DNA from: CAZUCU01 sp964618845
GTDB taxonomy: Bacteria; Patescibacteriota; Minisyncoccia; Phycocordibacterales; JAACPR01
Assembly (NCBI GenBank): GCA_964618845.1
Contig: CAZUCU010000002.1
Coordinates: 1 to 64,000 of the forward strand
DNA length: 64,000 nucleotides
Reading direction: 5' to 3'
Shown: positions 16,329 through 25,330 of the stretch, piece after piece
Numbering within the stretch: position 1 is the first letter of the stretch
Layout of the letters: each line of letters starts with the position of its first letter
Made by a program: the position numbers and the translations under genes
The notes under the pieces: generated by a model
Told to the model about the DNA's origin: nothing
Database searches by the model: none
What the model saw: the letters and a program-made list of their open reading frames with translations, nothing else

Positions 16329-17786
16329 CTATATCATAGGTTTACCTTCCTCAAAACCAGAATTGCTTATCCAAACAAATTCAACTTTTTCTTTGAATTC
16401 TTCTACGGTTCTTGCACCAACATAGCTCATAGATGATCGGAGTCCGTTCATTAAATTGTTTATCAGGTGTGCAATTGACCCAGAATATGCAACATCTGCT
16501 GATTCACCCTCTGGCTCACGAGCAACATCCAAACTTCCATTTTGAATTCTTTCAAGTTGATGATCAAGTGATGCTGAACCCCTGTATCTTTTCCAAAGTT
16601 GATTTCCTTTTTTAATAAGCATACCTGGTGCCTCATCTGTTCCCGCAAGAAGAGATCCGACCATTGTTGCATCGGCACCTGCTCCGAGCGCCTTTGCTAA
16701 ATCACCACTATCCTTGATTCCACCATCCGCGATAATTTTTATCCCCAATTCTTTGGCAATTGCATAACATTTCATTATTGCTGTAATTTGTGGAATTCCA
16801 ACACCCGCTACTATTCGAGTTTTACATCGCGATCCAGGACCAATTCCAATCTTCAAACAATCTGCACCCGCCTTTGCAAGTTTATAAACATGCTCTGGAT
16901 TATCAATATTACCAACAACTAAAATACAATTTGGAAAAGCTTTTTTGATTTCTCTGGTAGCTTTGAAAGTAATTTCACTCCCCGCTCTTGCAGTATCCAA
17001 AAGTAAAACATCTGCTTCTGCTTTCAAAAGTTTTTTTGCCTCATTCAAATAATCACCAGACAATCTGAGTGCTGCACCCACACAAAGTCTTCCCTTTTTA
17101 TCTTTTACTGCGTTGGGATATTGCCATTGTTTAAGAATGTCTTTAGCAGACATTAATCCCTTCAAAATTCCATTTTTATCAACAAGAGGAAGTTTTTCTA
17201 ATCTTAACTCATCAAAAATTTCTATTGCTTTTTTTTGGCTAATTCCTATTTGTGCTGTATGAAATGGTGGTTTTTTCATAATTTCTGAAACTTTTATAGA
17301 ATTATCATGTTTGAATTGATAATCTCTATGAGCAAGAATTCCAACAAGTTTTTTCTTTTTATCAACTACCAATGCACTTGAAACTTGGTGTTCGTCCATA
17401 ATTTCTTTGGCCTTCCCAAGAGTGATATTAGGAAAAATAGTTATCGGATCATCAATTACAATATTATCTGCTCTTTTGACTTTACGAACTTGATTTAATC
17501 TATCCTCAAGAGATGTAAATTGTGGAATAAAACCAAGCGCGCCTTCGCGTGCAAGTGCAATTGCAGTTTTCCAATTTGTAACATCCCCCATGTTTGCAGA
17601 AACAAGAGGAATATTTATAGAGAAATTTTTTGATAAATAAGTTTTAAAACTTTTTATATCAGATCGATGTTCAATATCTGACCATTTAGACTGTATAGTA
17701 ACATCCGAGAAAGTTAATGCTGGTAATTCTGGTAATCCTTTTTCCTCAAAAATTTTGGCAATAGCGTTTTTGTATTTTTTGTCCAT
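16329..17786 (-). CDS. guaB: IMP dehydrogenase-like protein with CBS pair
   Basis: About 485 aa from [11 protein letters not shown] (17786); a frame extension of 16 residues upstream is less likely because TATAAT lies 9 nt before this ATG. TIM barrel with a CBS pair inserted (about 110-225), the catalytic loop [17 protein letters not shown] (family GSICTTR, here Arg and Lys replace Ile and Thr), the phosphate-binding [10 protein letters not shown] and the C-terminal [11 protein letters not shown]. It makes XMP for GMP synthesis. The loop changes leave a GMP reductase-type activity possible but the CBS pair favours IMPDH. Confidence 0.87.
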   Translation of the reverse strand: MDKKYKNAIAKIFEEKGLPELPALTFSDVTIQSKWSDIEHRSDIKSFKTYLSKNFSINIPLVSANMGDVTNWKTAIALAREGALGFIPQFTSLEDRLNQVRKVKRADNIVIDDPITIFPNITLGKAKEIMDEHQVSSALVVDKKKKLVGILAHRDYQFKHDNSIKVSEIMKKPPFHTAQIGISQKKAIEIFDELRLEKLPLVDKNGILKGLMSAKDILKQWQYPNAVKDKKGRLCVGAALRLSGDYLNEAKKLLKAEADVLLLDTARAGSEITFKATREIKKAFPNCILVVGNIDNPEHVYKLAKAGADCLKIGIGPGSRCKTRIVAGVGIPQITAIMKCYAIAKELGIKIIADGGIKDSGDLAKALGAGADATMVGSLLAGTDEAPGMLIKKGNQLWKRYRGSASLDHQLERIQNGSLDVAREPEGESADVAYSGSIAHLINNLMNGLRSSMSYVGARTVEEFKEKVEFVWISNSGFEEGKPMI

Positions 17787-17906
17787 CAATACCCAATTAT
17801 ATAACAAAATTTTGTAAGGCTTAATCTTGGACAAAAAATGTTGAAAAATAAGGCTTTTTTGAATTTTTATAAAATGATAATATTTAATCTTTTCTTGAAT
17901 AAAAAA

Positions 17907-18257
17907 TTAAAAAATTCTAATCTTCTTGCCAAATTCTAATAAATATAAGGATACAAAACACAATAAAATTCCTATTATTTTGAATATATTTACTGTTTCT
18001 CCAAAAATAAAAATACCAACAAAAAATAAAATTATTACATTAAATAGAACAAGAATAAGAGATGCAACTGATATATTTTTATTTTCATAACTTTTTACTA
18101 ATAACATCATCCCAATTAAATAAAAAATTATTACTACAAAATAGAAATATCCAGAAATTTCCCTGACCCACCATGCAGCAAAAATATCTCCAATAGTCAA
18201 AATAATTCCACCGGAAAATAAAATTAATAAAGGATTTTTTTTAAAAAAATTTTTCAT
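17907..18257 (-). CDS. Four-helix DMT/SMR-like membrane protein, partner B
   Basis: 116 aa with four hydrophobic helices and the pattern of half an EamA/DMT transporter: GDIFAAWWVRE in helix one and a GIFIFGE motif in helix three. It overlaps its upstream neighbour by 4 nt and is clearly homologous in layout, suggesting an obligate heterodimer of SMR type. The substrate is unknown. Confidence 0.65.
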   Translation of the reverse strand: MKNFFKKNPLLILFSGGIILTIGDIFAAWWVREISGYFYFVVIIFYLIGMMLLVKSYENKNISVASLILVLFNVIILFFVGIFIFGETVNIFKIIGILLCFVSLYLLEFGKKIRIF

Positions 18258-18580
18258 GCTATTTCAAGAATTATGATAGAAACCAAACCAACTATTATTC
18301 CAGCAAGTTCTGTTTTGGTAATTTTTTCTCCAAACAAAAATATTCCTGCAAAAGTTAAGGTGGTGATATTAAAAATTTCCATAATTATTGAAGCTATTGC
18401 AATATCCTCAAATTTATAACTCCATATAAGAAAATTTAGACCAACTATATAAATAAACAGAACAAAAAAATAGGTAGTTTTATTTTTCGTCAAAATCCAT
18501 TTGCCAGCCAAAAGATCTCCGATGGTTAAAATTGTACCAGCCAAAAATAAGACCAATAAAGTATTCATAATTTTGAACAT
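18254..18580 (-). CDS. Four-helix DMT/SMR-like membrane protein, partner A
   Basis: 108 aa (or 104 from MNTLLVLF at 18568). Four hydrophobic helices with TIGDLLAGKWI and GIFLFGEKIT matching the partner encoded downstream. The Gly-Glu of the third helix corresponds to the GExx motif conserved in DMT proteins. The 4-nt overlap implies coupled, equimolar synthesis of the two halves. Confidence 0.65.
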   Translation of the reverse strand: MFKIMNTLLVLFLAGTILTIGDLLAGKWILTKNKTTYFFVLFIYIVGLNFLIWSYKFEDIAIASIIMEIFNITTLTFAGIFLFGEKITKTELAGIIVGLVSIIILEIA

Positions 18581-18704
18581 TTTAACATATTTTGAAATCG
18601 TTTTTTCTAATAAATTCAGTTGTACATTCTCTGCGCTACGAGCAAAAAACAGAATATCTCACCTTCCTCTCCGAGCAAGAAAATATGGGGGTGCAGTCAC
18701 TTCA

Positions 18705-18786
18705 TCGAGGTTAAACCTCGAGAAGTGTTTTTGGCTTAAAATAAGGCTATTTTGGGTTTTGTGGGTTTCTCGAGGTTTAACCTCGA
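18705..18786. repeat. Palindrome pair E2, copy 1
   Basis: Two near-identical palindromes, TCGAGGTTAAACCTCGA (18705-18721) and TCGAGGTTTAACCTCGA (18770-18786), start 65 bp apart. The same arrangement with the same 65-bp period occurs at 45500-45579, and the sequences between the palindromes also resemble each other, so this is a dispersed repeat unit, not a CRISPR. Confidence 0.7.
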
Positions 18787-18797
18787 AAAGTATTAAA

Positions 18798-18935
18798 GGA
18801 TGTTTAGATCATACCGCAAACACCTTCGACAATTTAAAAAAAGAAATTCCAAAATATTTAAACTCCTACAATAATCAAATATTTCATATAGGTATCAACT
18901 TCCAAATCCCACAGAAAGTGTTGCAAAAATCTTGA
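18798..18935 (+). pseudogene. Possible C-terminal remnant of a DDE transposase
   Basis: The frame reads GCLDHTANTFDNLKKEIPKY, then LNSYNNQIFHIGINFQIPQK and VLQKS before TGA. The spacing of YL..YN, an H, and a G-[IL]-N-F..P motif resembles the end of integrase-core (IS3/IS481-like) transposases. There is no start codon and the preceding sequence is the E2 repeat, so only a relic could be present. Weak evidence, judged by motif only. Confidence 0.35.
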
Positions 18936-18947
18936 CTATTTTACGGG

Positions 18948-19032
18948 CGGAGACGGAGGGATTCGAACCCTCGAAGGCTTTCACCTTACTCGCTTTCCAA
19001 GCGAGCGCACTCGACCGCTATGCGACGTCTCC
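18948..19032 (-). tRNA. tRNA-Ser (GGA)
   Basis: Class II tRNA with a long variable arm. Acceptor GGAGACG/CGTCTCC, anticodon stem GCTCGCT/AGCGAG with anticodon GGA, T-loop TTCGAAT. The CCA is not exactly encoded (GCCC follows). Confidence 0.93.
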
Positions 19033-19037
19033 TTTTT

Positions 19038-19168
19038 TACGAAATTCGAAGTACGAAATTTGAAATCCGAAACAAATCAGAAATTCGAAGCACGAAATTA
19101 GAAACTTATTTTCTGTTTCTGATTTTGTTTTTCAAATTTTGAATTTGTTTCATATTTCGTCTTTCTTA
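19038..19168. repeat. AT-rich word repeat E3 (ACGAAATTCGAAGTACGAAA type)
   Basis: A run of imperfect ~10-bp words (ACGAAATTCGAAG, CAAATCAGAAATTCGAAG, then the complementary TTTCTGATTTTG, TTTCGTC) between tRNA-Ser and htpX. The two halves are roughly inverted, so it can fold. The same words occur at 40586-40666, 47640-47670, 47755-47790, 47925-48015 and 49872-49998. Confidence 0.6.
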
Positions 19169-19171
19169 TTT

Positions 19172-20074
19172 CTAATTTTTTCCAAGAAGTGCCTCTATCC
19201 TCTCCTCCACCGGCGGATGTGTCATAAATAATTTATGAAGAAAACTTGTTTTCTTTTTTTCTTCAACATCATCGAATGGGTCACTTATATATAAGTGTGC
19301 GGTTGCATGATTTGCTTTTTTCATTGGAATATCCGATGTAGAAATTTTCTTAAGTGCTGATGCAAGTCCCTCTGGATATCGTGTAATAAGAGCCCCCGTT
19401 GAATCAGCAAGAAATTCTCTTTTTCGAGAAATTGCTAACTGAATAATTGTCGCAATAATTGGCGAAAGCACCATTAAAACAATTCCAACAATTAGTAATA
19501 TTCCCCCACCTTTACTATCTCTGTCTCCTCTCCCGTGAAAAGTAGATCTAATAAAAATATCAGAAACAATTGCAATCAATCCAACCAAAACAACAACCAC
19601 TGATTGAAGCAAAATGTCTTTGTTTTTTATATGAGCTAATTCATGAGCGATAACACCCTCGAGTTCATTTTTTTCTAAAATTTCAAGCAAACCAGTCGTG
19701 ACAGCAACAACTGCATACTTTTGATTTCTGCCCGTAGCAAAAGCATTTGGCGCAGAATCGTTTATCACATAAACTTTGGGCATAGGAAGTCCAGAAGCAA
19801 TAGAAAGATTTTCTACAATTGTATACAAATTGTAATACTCTTCTTTTTTTGCTTCCTTGGCACCAGCAATTTTCAAAACAATTTTATCGCTAAACCAATA
19901 AGAAGTAATATTCATCAACAGAGAAAAGATAATTGCAAAATACAAAATGTACGGTGTTCCATAATATAAACTCAAAAACCAACCAATAAATATCACAAAA
20001 ACCAAAAAACCAAGCATTAAAAGCCAAGTTTTGAATATATTACTTTCTTGCGTTTTGTATAGGTTAGATTGCAT
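19172..20074 (-). CDS. htpX: HtpX-type M48 membrane metalloprotease
   Basis: 300 aa. Two N-terminal helices, then the zinc motif HELAHIKN (HExxH) near residue 142, two further helices, and the third zinc ligand in SRKREFLADSTGA. The C-terminal block HPPVEERIEAL is typical of HtpX. It degrades misfolded membrane proteins. It sits downstream of lemA on the same strand, a common pairing, with a MITE-like element between. Confidence 0.94.
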   Translation of the reverse strand: MQSNLYKTQESNIFKTWLLMLGFLVFVIFIGWFLSLYYGTPYILYFAIIFSLLMNITSYWFSDKIVLKIAGAKEAKKEEYYNLYTIVENLSIASGLPMPKVYVINDSAPNAFATGRNQKYAVVAVTTGLLEILEKNELEGVIAHELAHIKNKDILLQSVVVVLVGLIAIVSDIFIRSTFHGRGDRDSKGGGILLIVGIVLMVLSPIIATIIQLAISRKREFLADSTGALITRYPEGLASALKKISTSDIPMKKANHATAHLYISDPFDDVEEKKKTSFLHKLFMTHPPVEERIEALLGKN

Positions 20075-20112
20075 AGATAATACTTTAAACTATCACCTTC
20101 TGTCAGCAGTCC

Positions 20113-20196
20113 GTCATTCCCGCATAGGCGGGAATCTATGCTTTATGAAATAATTATTAAGAAAGCTTAGATTCCCAGTACTGCTCTGGGAATGAC
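20113..20196. repeat. MITE-like palindromic element (GTCATTCCC ends)
   Basis: 84 bp with inverted ends GTCATTCCCGCATAGGCGGG..AATCTATGCTT and AAGCTTAGATTCCC..GGGAATGAC. Each arm is itself a hairpin (ATTCCCGC/GGCGGGAAT and ATTCCCAG/CTGGGAAT) whose inner bases differ between the arms. Similar CATTCCCGC elements are widespread in bacteria as non-autonomous repeats. Only one copy was seen here. Confidence 0.75.
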
Positions 20197-20206
20197 AAAA
20201 CATCAA

Positions 20207-20761
20207 CTAAAAACTAACTTTCACTGGTTCTTTTGCAGCTTCTTCTTTCAATTCAAAAAAGTCTGACTTTTTGAAATCGAAGATACCTGCAACAATATTA
20301 CTTGGAAATGAGTCCACTGAAATATTAAGATCTCTAACATTTGTGTTATAAAATCTTCGAGCTGCTTGAATTTTGTTCTCTGTATCGGTTAATTCTCTTT
20401 GGAGCTCCAAGAAATTCTGGTTTGCTTTTAAATCTGGATAATTTTCAGAAACTGCAAACAAACTTTTGAGAGCGCCCGAAAGCATATTCTCAGCTTGTGC
20501 ATGTTCTTCTACTGTTTGAGCCCCCATAGCCTGTGTTCTCGCTTCTGTAACCTTTTCCAATGTTTCTCTTTCATGAGTTACATACCCCTTAACAGTCTCG
20601 ATTAGATTTGGAATAAGGTCATATCTTCTTTTAAGTTGAACAGAAATATCAGACCACGCTTCTTTTACCCTGGTGGTCAATTTTACAAATCTATTATAAA
20701 AACCAGCAAAAACCAAAGCAAATAAAACTACAATAATCAAAATAATTGTTGTGATTAACAT
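20207..20761 (-). CDS. LemA family protein
   Basis: 184 aa. One N-terminal membrane helix, then a long helical bundle with YNRFVKLTTRVKEAWSDISVQLKRRYDLIPNLIETVKGY, the family signature, followed by NFLELQRELTDTENKI and ARRFYNTNVRDLN. LemA proteins act with HtpX-type proteases at the membrane in several bacteria; htpX is the next gene downstream. Confidence 0.92.
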   Translation of the reverse strand: MLITTIILIIVVLFALVFAGFYNRFVKLTTRVKEAWSDISVQLKRRYDLIPNLIETVKGYVTHERETLEKVTEARTQAMGAQTVEEHAQAENMLSGALKSLFAVSENYPDLKANQNFLELQRELTDTENKIQAARRFYNTNVRDLNISVDSFPSNIVAGIFDFKKSDFFELKEEAAKEPVKVSF

Positions 20762-20799
20762 AAAAATTAAATTAAACTTATAATCCCGTAATTATACCA

Positions 20800-21501
20800 T
20801 TAATTTATTTTTTGTAAGTTTTGATATATTTCAATACTTTTTACACCCTCAAATTTTTTCACCGTTTCTGTTATTTGAATCAGGGCCATTTTTGAATTGC
20901 AAATATTTGTTTCATCCCCAAAATCCCCTTTTAGATAAATTCTTACAATACCATTTTCCAAAGTAGCATTATCAAAAACTAAATTAGGATGAAATTTGGG
21001 AATGATGTTTCCTGGTTCAAAATCTGTAGCAATTTTATCATCAAAAATCGCTCTTATGGTTGTATTAATAACAGCACCGCCCCTTGGTATCCTATATACT
21101 ACAAAAGTTAAATCACCACAAATTAATTGGCCTTTATTTTTAGTTTTCAACTGTTTGTCATCAACAAATACTGCTACTGGAACTTCGTATGTATTACGGA
21201 CAAAAACAGTTGCGGATTCATAACTATTTTTATATTTTCCATCAAATACATCTTCCAAACTTAATACTGAATCTTTTGAACTCTTCATTGTTTGATCCAA
21301 ATTAGACAAGAATCTATCATTATTCAAGGAATCCTCAACCACATCTATATCTATTGAATTGTAATTAAAGGGCCATAAATCTATCCCCCTTCTCGACAAA
21401 ACTACGCCAAAAACCGCAAAAAGTAAAAAGGCAATGATTAACAAAATAATAATCCACCCGGTTTTAGTAATATTTCTGTAAAATTCTTTTATTTTCTCCA
21501 T
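20800..21501 (-). CDS. Membrane-anchored GerMN-domain protein
   Basis: About 233 aa from MEKIKEFYRN (21501); a longer frame adds a 33-residue hydrophobic stretch upstream and is less likely. One membrane helix (about 14-35), a middle extracytoplasmic region, and a C-terminal GerMN domain with GGAVINTTIRAIF, LENGIVRIYLKGDFG and ALIQITETVKKFEGVKSIEI. GerMN domains occur in envelope proteins; the role here is unknown. No sporulation is implied. Confidence 0.7.
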   Translation of the reverse strand: MEKIKEFYRNITKTGWIIILLIIAFLLFAVFGVVLSRRGIDLWPFNYNSIDIDVVEDSLNNDRFLSNLDQTMKSSKDSVLSLEDVFDGKYKNSYESATVFVRNTYEVPVAVFVDDKQLKTKNKGQLICGDLTFVVYRIPRGGAVINTTIRAIFDDKIATDFEPGNIIPKFHPNLVFDNATLENGIVRIYLKGDFGDETNICNSKMALIQITETVKKFEGVKSIEIYQNLQKIN

Positions 21502-21646
21502 ATGCTCATATATTGCCCCCAAGATTAAAAAAATGCAAATTGACAAAAACCGCAAAAAGTTCTGTCTTAGATACTCTATTTTGACGTTTAAAAGACCCAC
21601 TTAATTGTTTTTTACTTTTTTTTATTATTATGTTATTCTTTCATCC

Positions 21647-21871
21647 ATGAATACGGTGTTATCAATTACACAAATAATTTTATCGATAGTGTTAATTATC
21701 GCCATTTTGATTCAGCATAGCGAAAGCGGACTTGGGGAATCTTTTGGTGGTAGTGACTCGATGTCTCAAATTGCAACAAGAAGAGGAATTGAAAAGAAAA
21801 TATTTCAGGGAACAATTTTGCTGTCAATTATTTTTGTTGTATTGTCATTTGCAATAGTATTTATCTTGTAA
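21647..21871 (+). CDS. secG: Protein translocase subunit SecG
   Basis: 74 aa from MNTVLSITQ (21647). Two membrane helices flank the conserved loop ILIQHSESGLGESFGGSDSM, and a second segment ATRRGIEKKIFQGT precedes helix two. SecG assists SecYEG translocation. A TATTCT box lies 7 nt before the start codon, so the mRNA may be leaderless. The longer upstream frame is not used. Confidence 0.9.
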   Translation: MNTVLSITQIILSIVLIIAILIQHSESGLGESFGGSDSMSQIATRRGIEKKIFQGTILLSIIFVVLSFAIVFIL

Positions 21872-21880
21872 AATTTTATC

Positions 21881-23584
21881 GTGAACTTAGAAAGCAAAAA
21901 TAAAAAACAAAAAAGCAGTTTGTTTAATTTCTTATCTGGAATATTAAAAAATTTTAGTTTTACAGAAAAAGTAATATTCTTTTTCTTCTTGATTATTTTT
22001 ATAATATCAGCCCTCTCTTCTCTTATAAAAATAAATAACAATTTTTTGGTAAAAATACCACAAAAAGGGGGAGAAATTAGAGAGGGTTTAATTGGAATTC
22101 CGCGTTTTATTAATCCAATCATAGCAATCTCTGATACAGACAGAGATCTTTCTTCACTAATATATTCCGGACTTCTAAAAATTAATTCAAACGGTGATTT
22201 GGTAAATGATTTGGCAGAATCTTTTGTTCAATCAGAAAATGGCTTAAATTACAGTGTTAAAATTAGAAATGATGCCTTTTTTCATGATGGAAAACCAGTA
22301 ACAGTTGACGATCTAATTTTTACGATAGAAAAAACCCAAGATCCTGCAATAAAATCTCCCAAAAGACCAAACTGGGATGCAATTTCCATAGAAAAAATTA
22401 GTGACAAGGAAGTTAATTTTTCATTGAAACAACAGTATTCTGCCTTCGCTTATAATTTAACACTTGGAATACTACCCAAACACATATGGAATAATGTTTC
22501 TGTCGATGAATTTGCCTTCAGTAAGTACAACACTGAACCAGTCGGAGCAGGCCCGTATAAAATAGATAAAGTTAAAAAAGATTCTGACGGAATAGTAGAA
22601 AAATATTATCTAAAAAGTAATTCCAAATACACTCTTGGCGAGCCATATATTTCTCGGATAATTTTTAAATTTTACAAAAATGAGGATGAAATTATAGAAG
22701 CCCTAAATAAAAATAATATAGATTCTGCACATACATTATCCCCAGAAAAAATTCAGGAAATTATTTTGGAAAATAAAAAGATTAATAAATCATTATTTTC
22801 CAGAGTATTTGCTCTTTATTTTAATAAAGATAGTTCGGAAATACTATCAAATTTAAATGTAAGAAAGGCAATCAGTTTAATCACTCCACAAAAGGAAATT
22901 ATAGAGACAATTTTACTAAATTATGCAAATCCAACTAATAGTCCTATACCCAAAAATAATTTAAATGCATCAGAAATTGATAAGCAAAAGGCAAAAGAAA
23001 TTTTGGAGAAAGATGGGTGGGTATTAGGCGAAAATAATATATATAAAAAAGATTCAAAAGAACTAAAATTTTCAATTTCTACCACAAATGTTGACGAACT
23101 AATAAAAGTTACCGAACTTTTAGCAAAAAAATATAGAGAATTTGGAATTGATATTGATGTCAAAATATTTGAACCAAATGATTTGATGCTAAATGTTATA
23201 CGACCCAGAAATTTTGAGTCTATATTTTTTGGTCAAGTAGTAAATAGGGATATGGATTTCTATGGTTTTTGGCATTCATCTCAAAGAAATGATCCTGGAT
23301 TAAATATTGTAGGTTATACAAACATTGAAGCAGACAAGGCGTTAGAAAAAATTAGACAGACAAATTCTGATTCAGAAAAAAAAGAGAGCTTGCAAATTTT
23401 TGAAAAAGAAGTTATAAATGAACTACCAGCGATATTTTTGTATTCACCTAATTTTATATATATCACCTCAAATAAATTAAATCTTGTAATTCCTCAAAAT
23501 GTTATTACATCAGCAGATAGATTTTCTGACATAGAGAAATGGTATGTTAAAACAGATTTGGTTTGGAAAATACTGGCAAAATAA
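21881..23584 (+). CDS. Extracytoplasmic solute-binding protein, family 5 (oligopeptide-type)
   Basis: 567 aa, GTG start at 21881, 9 nt after secG. One N-terminal membrane helix (about 30-48) anchors the protein; no lipobox is seen. The SBP family 5 domain follows: EGLIGIPRFINPIIAISDTDRDLSSLIYSGLL, then a DAFFHDGKPVTVDDLIFTIE block. No permease or ATPase genes are nearby, so whether it takes part in peptide import or another surface role is open. Confidence 0.8.
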   Translation: MNLESKNKKQKSSLFNFLSGILKNFSFTEKVIFFFFLIIFIISALSSLIKINNNFLVKIPQKGGEIREGLIGIPRFINPIIAISDTDRDLSSLIYSGLLKINSNGDLVNDLAESFVQSENGLNYSVKIRNDAFFHDGKPVTVDDLIFTIEKTQDPAIKSPKRPNWDAISIEKISDKEVNFSLKQQYSAFAYNLTLGILPKHIWNNVSVDEFAFSKYNTEPVGAGPYKIDKVKKDSDGIVEKYYLKSNSKYTLGEPYISRIIFKFYKNEDEIIEALNKNNIDSAHTLSPEKIQEIILENKKINKSLFSRVFALYFNKDSSEILSNLNVRKAISLITPQKEIIETILLNYANPTNSPIPKNNLNASEIDKQKAKEILEKDGWVLGENNIYKKDSKELKFSISTTNVDELIKVTELLAKKYREFGIDIDVKIFEPNDLMLNVIRPRNFESIFFGQVVNRDMDFYGFWHSSQRNDPGLNIVGYTNIEADKALEKIRQTNSDSEKKESLQIFEKEVINELPAIFLYSPNFIYITSNKLNLVIPQNVITSADRFSDIEKWYVKTDLVWKILAK

Positions 23585-23663
23585 AATTAGTAAATATTGT
23601 TTGTTGTTCATATTTGTGGACCACAAACACCATTAACTAATTATTAATAATCAAAAAAATAAA

Positions 23664-25221
23664 ATGTATAGAATAAATACACGAAAAAATTTTAACAATC
23701 ACATTCATACAAATCAGAAAGATAACATTGGAAATTCCCTAAAAAGAAAAGGAATGAAATTTGACAAAAGACCAAGATCTGCTCTTCGACCAATGCGGAA
23801 AAAATTTGAAAAAGAAAATGAAATTCCACCTATTGGAAGTAATATAAGAATTATTCCACTTGGGGGGGTTGAAGAGGTTGGAAAAAATATGACCGCTATT
23901 GAAATTGGTAACGATATAATTGTTATTGATGCTGGTTTCCAATTTAAAGATGAAACAACACCAGGAATTGACTATATTTTACCAAACACAAAATATTTAG
24001 AAGAGAGGAAAGATAAAATAAGAGCTGTTTTTATCACACATGGTCACTTAGATCATATTGGGGGTATCCCATATATAATGGGTAAAATTGGTTATCCTAA
24101 AATTTATTCCAGACAATTTGGCGCAATAATGATTCAAAAAAGACAAGAGGAATTTCCTCATATGCCCAAACTTGATATTACAATTTTGGATGGAGATGAA
24201 ATTATTCCGATCGGAAATTCAATGAAAGTTGAAACTTTTGCAATCTCTCACACTATCCCAGATTCAATGGGCCTTATTGTTCATACCCATATGGGAAAAA
24301 TTGTTTTTGTGGAGGATGTTCGAGTAGACAATNNNNNNNNNNNNNNNNNNNNNNNNNNNNNNNNNNNNNNNNNNNNNNNNNNNNNNNNNNNNNNNNNNNN
24401 NNNNNNNNNNNNNNNNNNNNNNNNNNNNNNNNACGGGAGCTCAAGGAGAAGAGTTCGCGGCTTTGATGAGAATGGCAAACAAAACACACAAATATGTAAC
24501 TCTTAGAAAAACTGATACTATTTTGCTTTCCTCTTCTATTATTCCTACCAATTATATGGCCGTCGTAAGACTCAAAGATCAACTTTATAGATCAGAAGCA
24601 AAAGTTATTACTTATTTAGATTCTGATGTACATGCGTCTGGCCACGGAAATCGAGAAGAATTAAAATGGATACACAATCAAATTAAATACAAATATTTTG
24701 TTCCCCTTCACGGAAATCATTATATGCTTCGGCAACACGCCGAATTGTCTGTGTCCATTGGAACTCCAGAACAAAATATCGTTGTCCCAGACAATGGATC
24801 AATTATTGAAATCTCTGATAACGGAAACAAGATTCAAAAATTGGATATTAAAGTCCCAAATGAAATTGTCACTGTTGATGGTTTTGCAATTTCTGATATT
24901 CAAGATGTTGTTATACGAGATCGACAACTTTTATCCGAAGCAGGAATTTTCGTAATTGTTGCAAGTATAAATACCAGAACAGGAAGACTAAAAAAATCAC
25001 CTGATATAATTTCTCGAGGTTTTGTGTATCTGCGAGAATCACAAGATTTACTTTCTGAATCAAGAGAATTAATAAGAAGAACAATAGAAAGAAGCATTAG
25101 AGGAAAAACTCAAATTGATTTTGAATATCTCAAAAAGAAAGTAACAGAAGAATTAACTAAATTCTTATTTCAAAAAACAGCCAAACAACCACTGGTTATA
25201 CCAGTTATTTTGGGAGTTTAA
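23664..25221 (+). CDS. Ribonuclease J, interrupted by an assembly gap
   Basis: Two parts of one gene separated by 100 N. The N-terminal part (23664-24332) has a basic ~50-residue extension, then the beta-lactamase fold with GGVEEVGKNM and the zinc motif HGHLDHIGGIPYI. The C-terminal part (24433-25221) starts in TGAQGEEFAALMRMANKTH, the post-CASP region, and ends in the RNase J C-terminal domain. By homology roughly 130-150 residues are missing, so the true gap is probably nearer 400 nt than 100. RNase J matures and degrades RNA through endo- and 5' exonuclease activities. Confidence 0.9.
24333..24432. other. Assembly gap (100 N)
   Basis: A run of exactly 100 N inside the RNase J gene, almost certainly a scaffold-join placeholder of unknown length. 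The flanking frames both belong to RNase J. Confidence 0.98.
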
Positions 25222-25317
25222 CACTATTTCCAACATAATAAAACAAAATTAAACCTTGAGATGATTATTTATTAAAAAATAAGTTTTTTTAATTTTAAAA
25301 ATAATATTTATAAATGT

Positions 25318-25323
25318 TATAAT
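25318..25323 (+). promoter_or_regulatory. -10 box 7 nt before the MFS start codon
   Basis: TATAAT at 25318-25323, then 7 nt, then ATG at 25331. Transcription would begin at or within 1-2 nt of the start codon, giving a leaderless mRNA. No clear -35 box is seen. Confidence 0.6.
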
Positions 25324-25330
25324 TTAATTA

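Noticed and set aside
23664..24506. Separate protein ending after the N-run
   Set aside because: The frame after the N-run only results from the arbitrary 100-N length; the true RNase J frame resumes at 24433.
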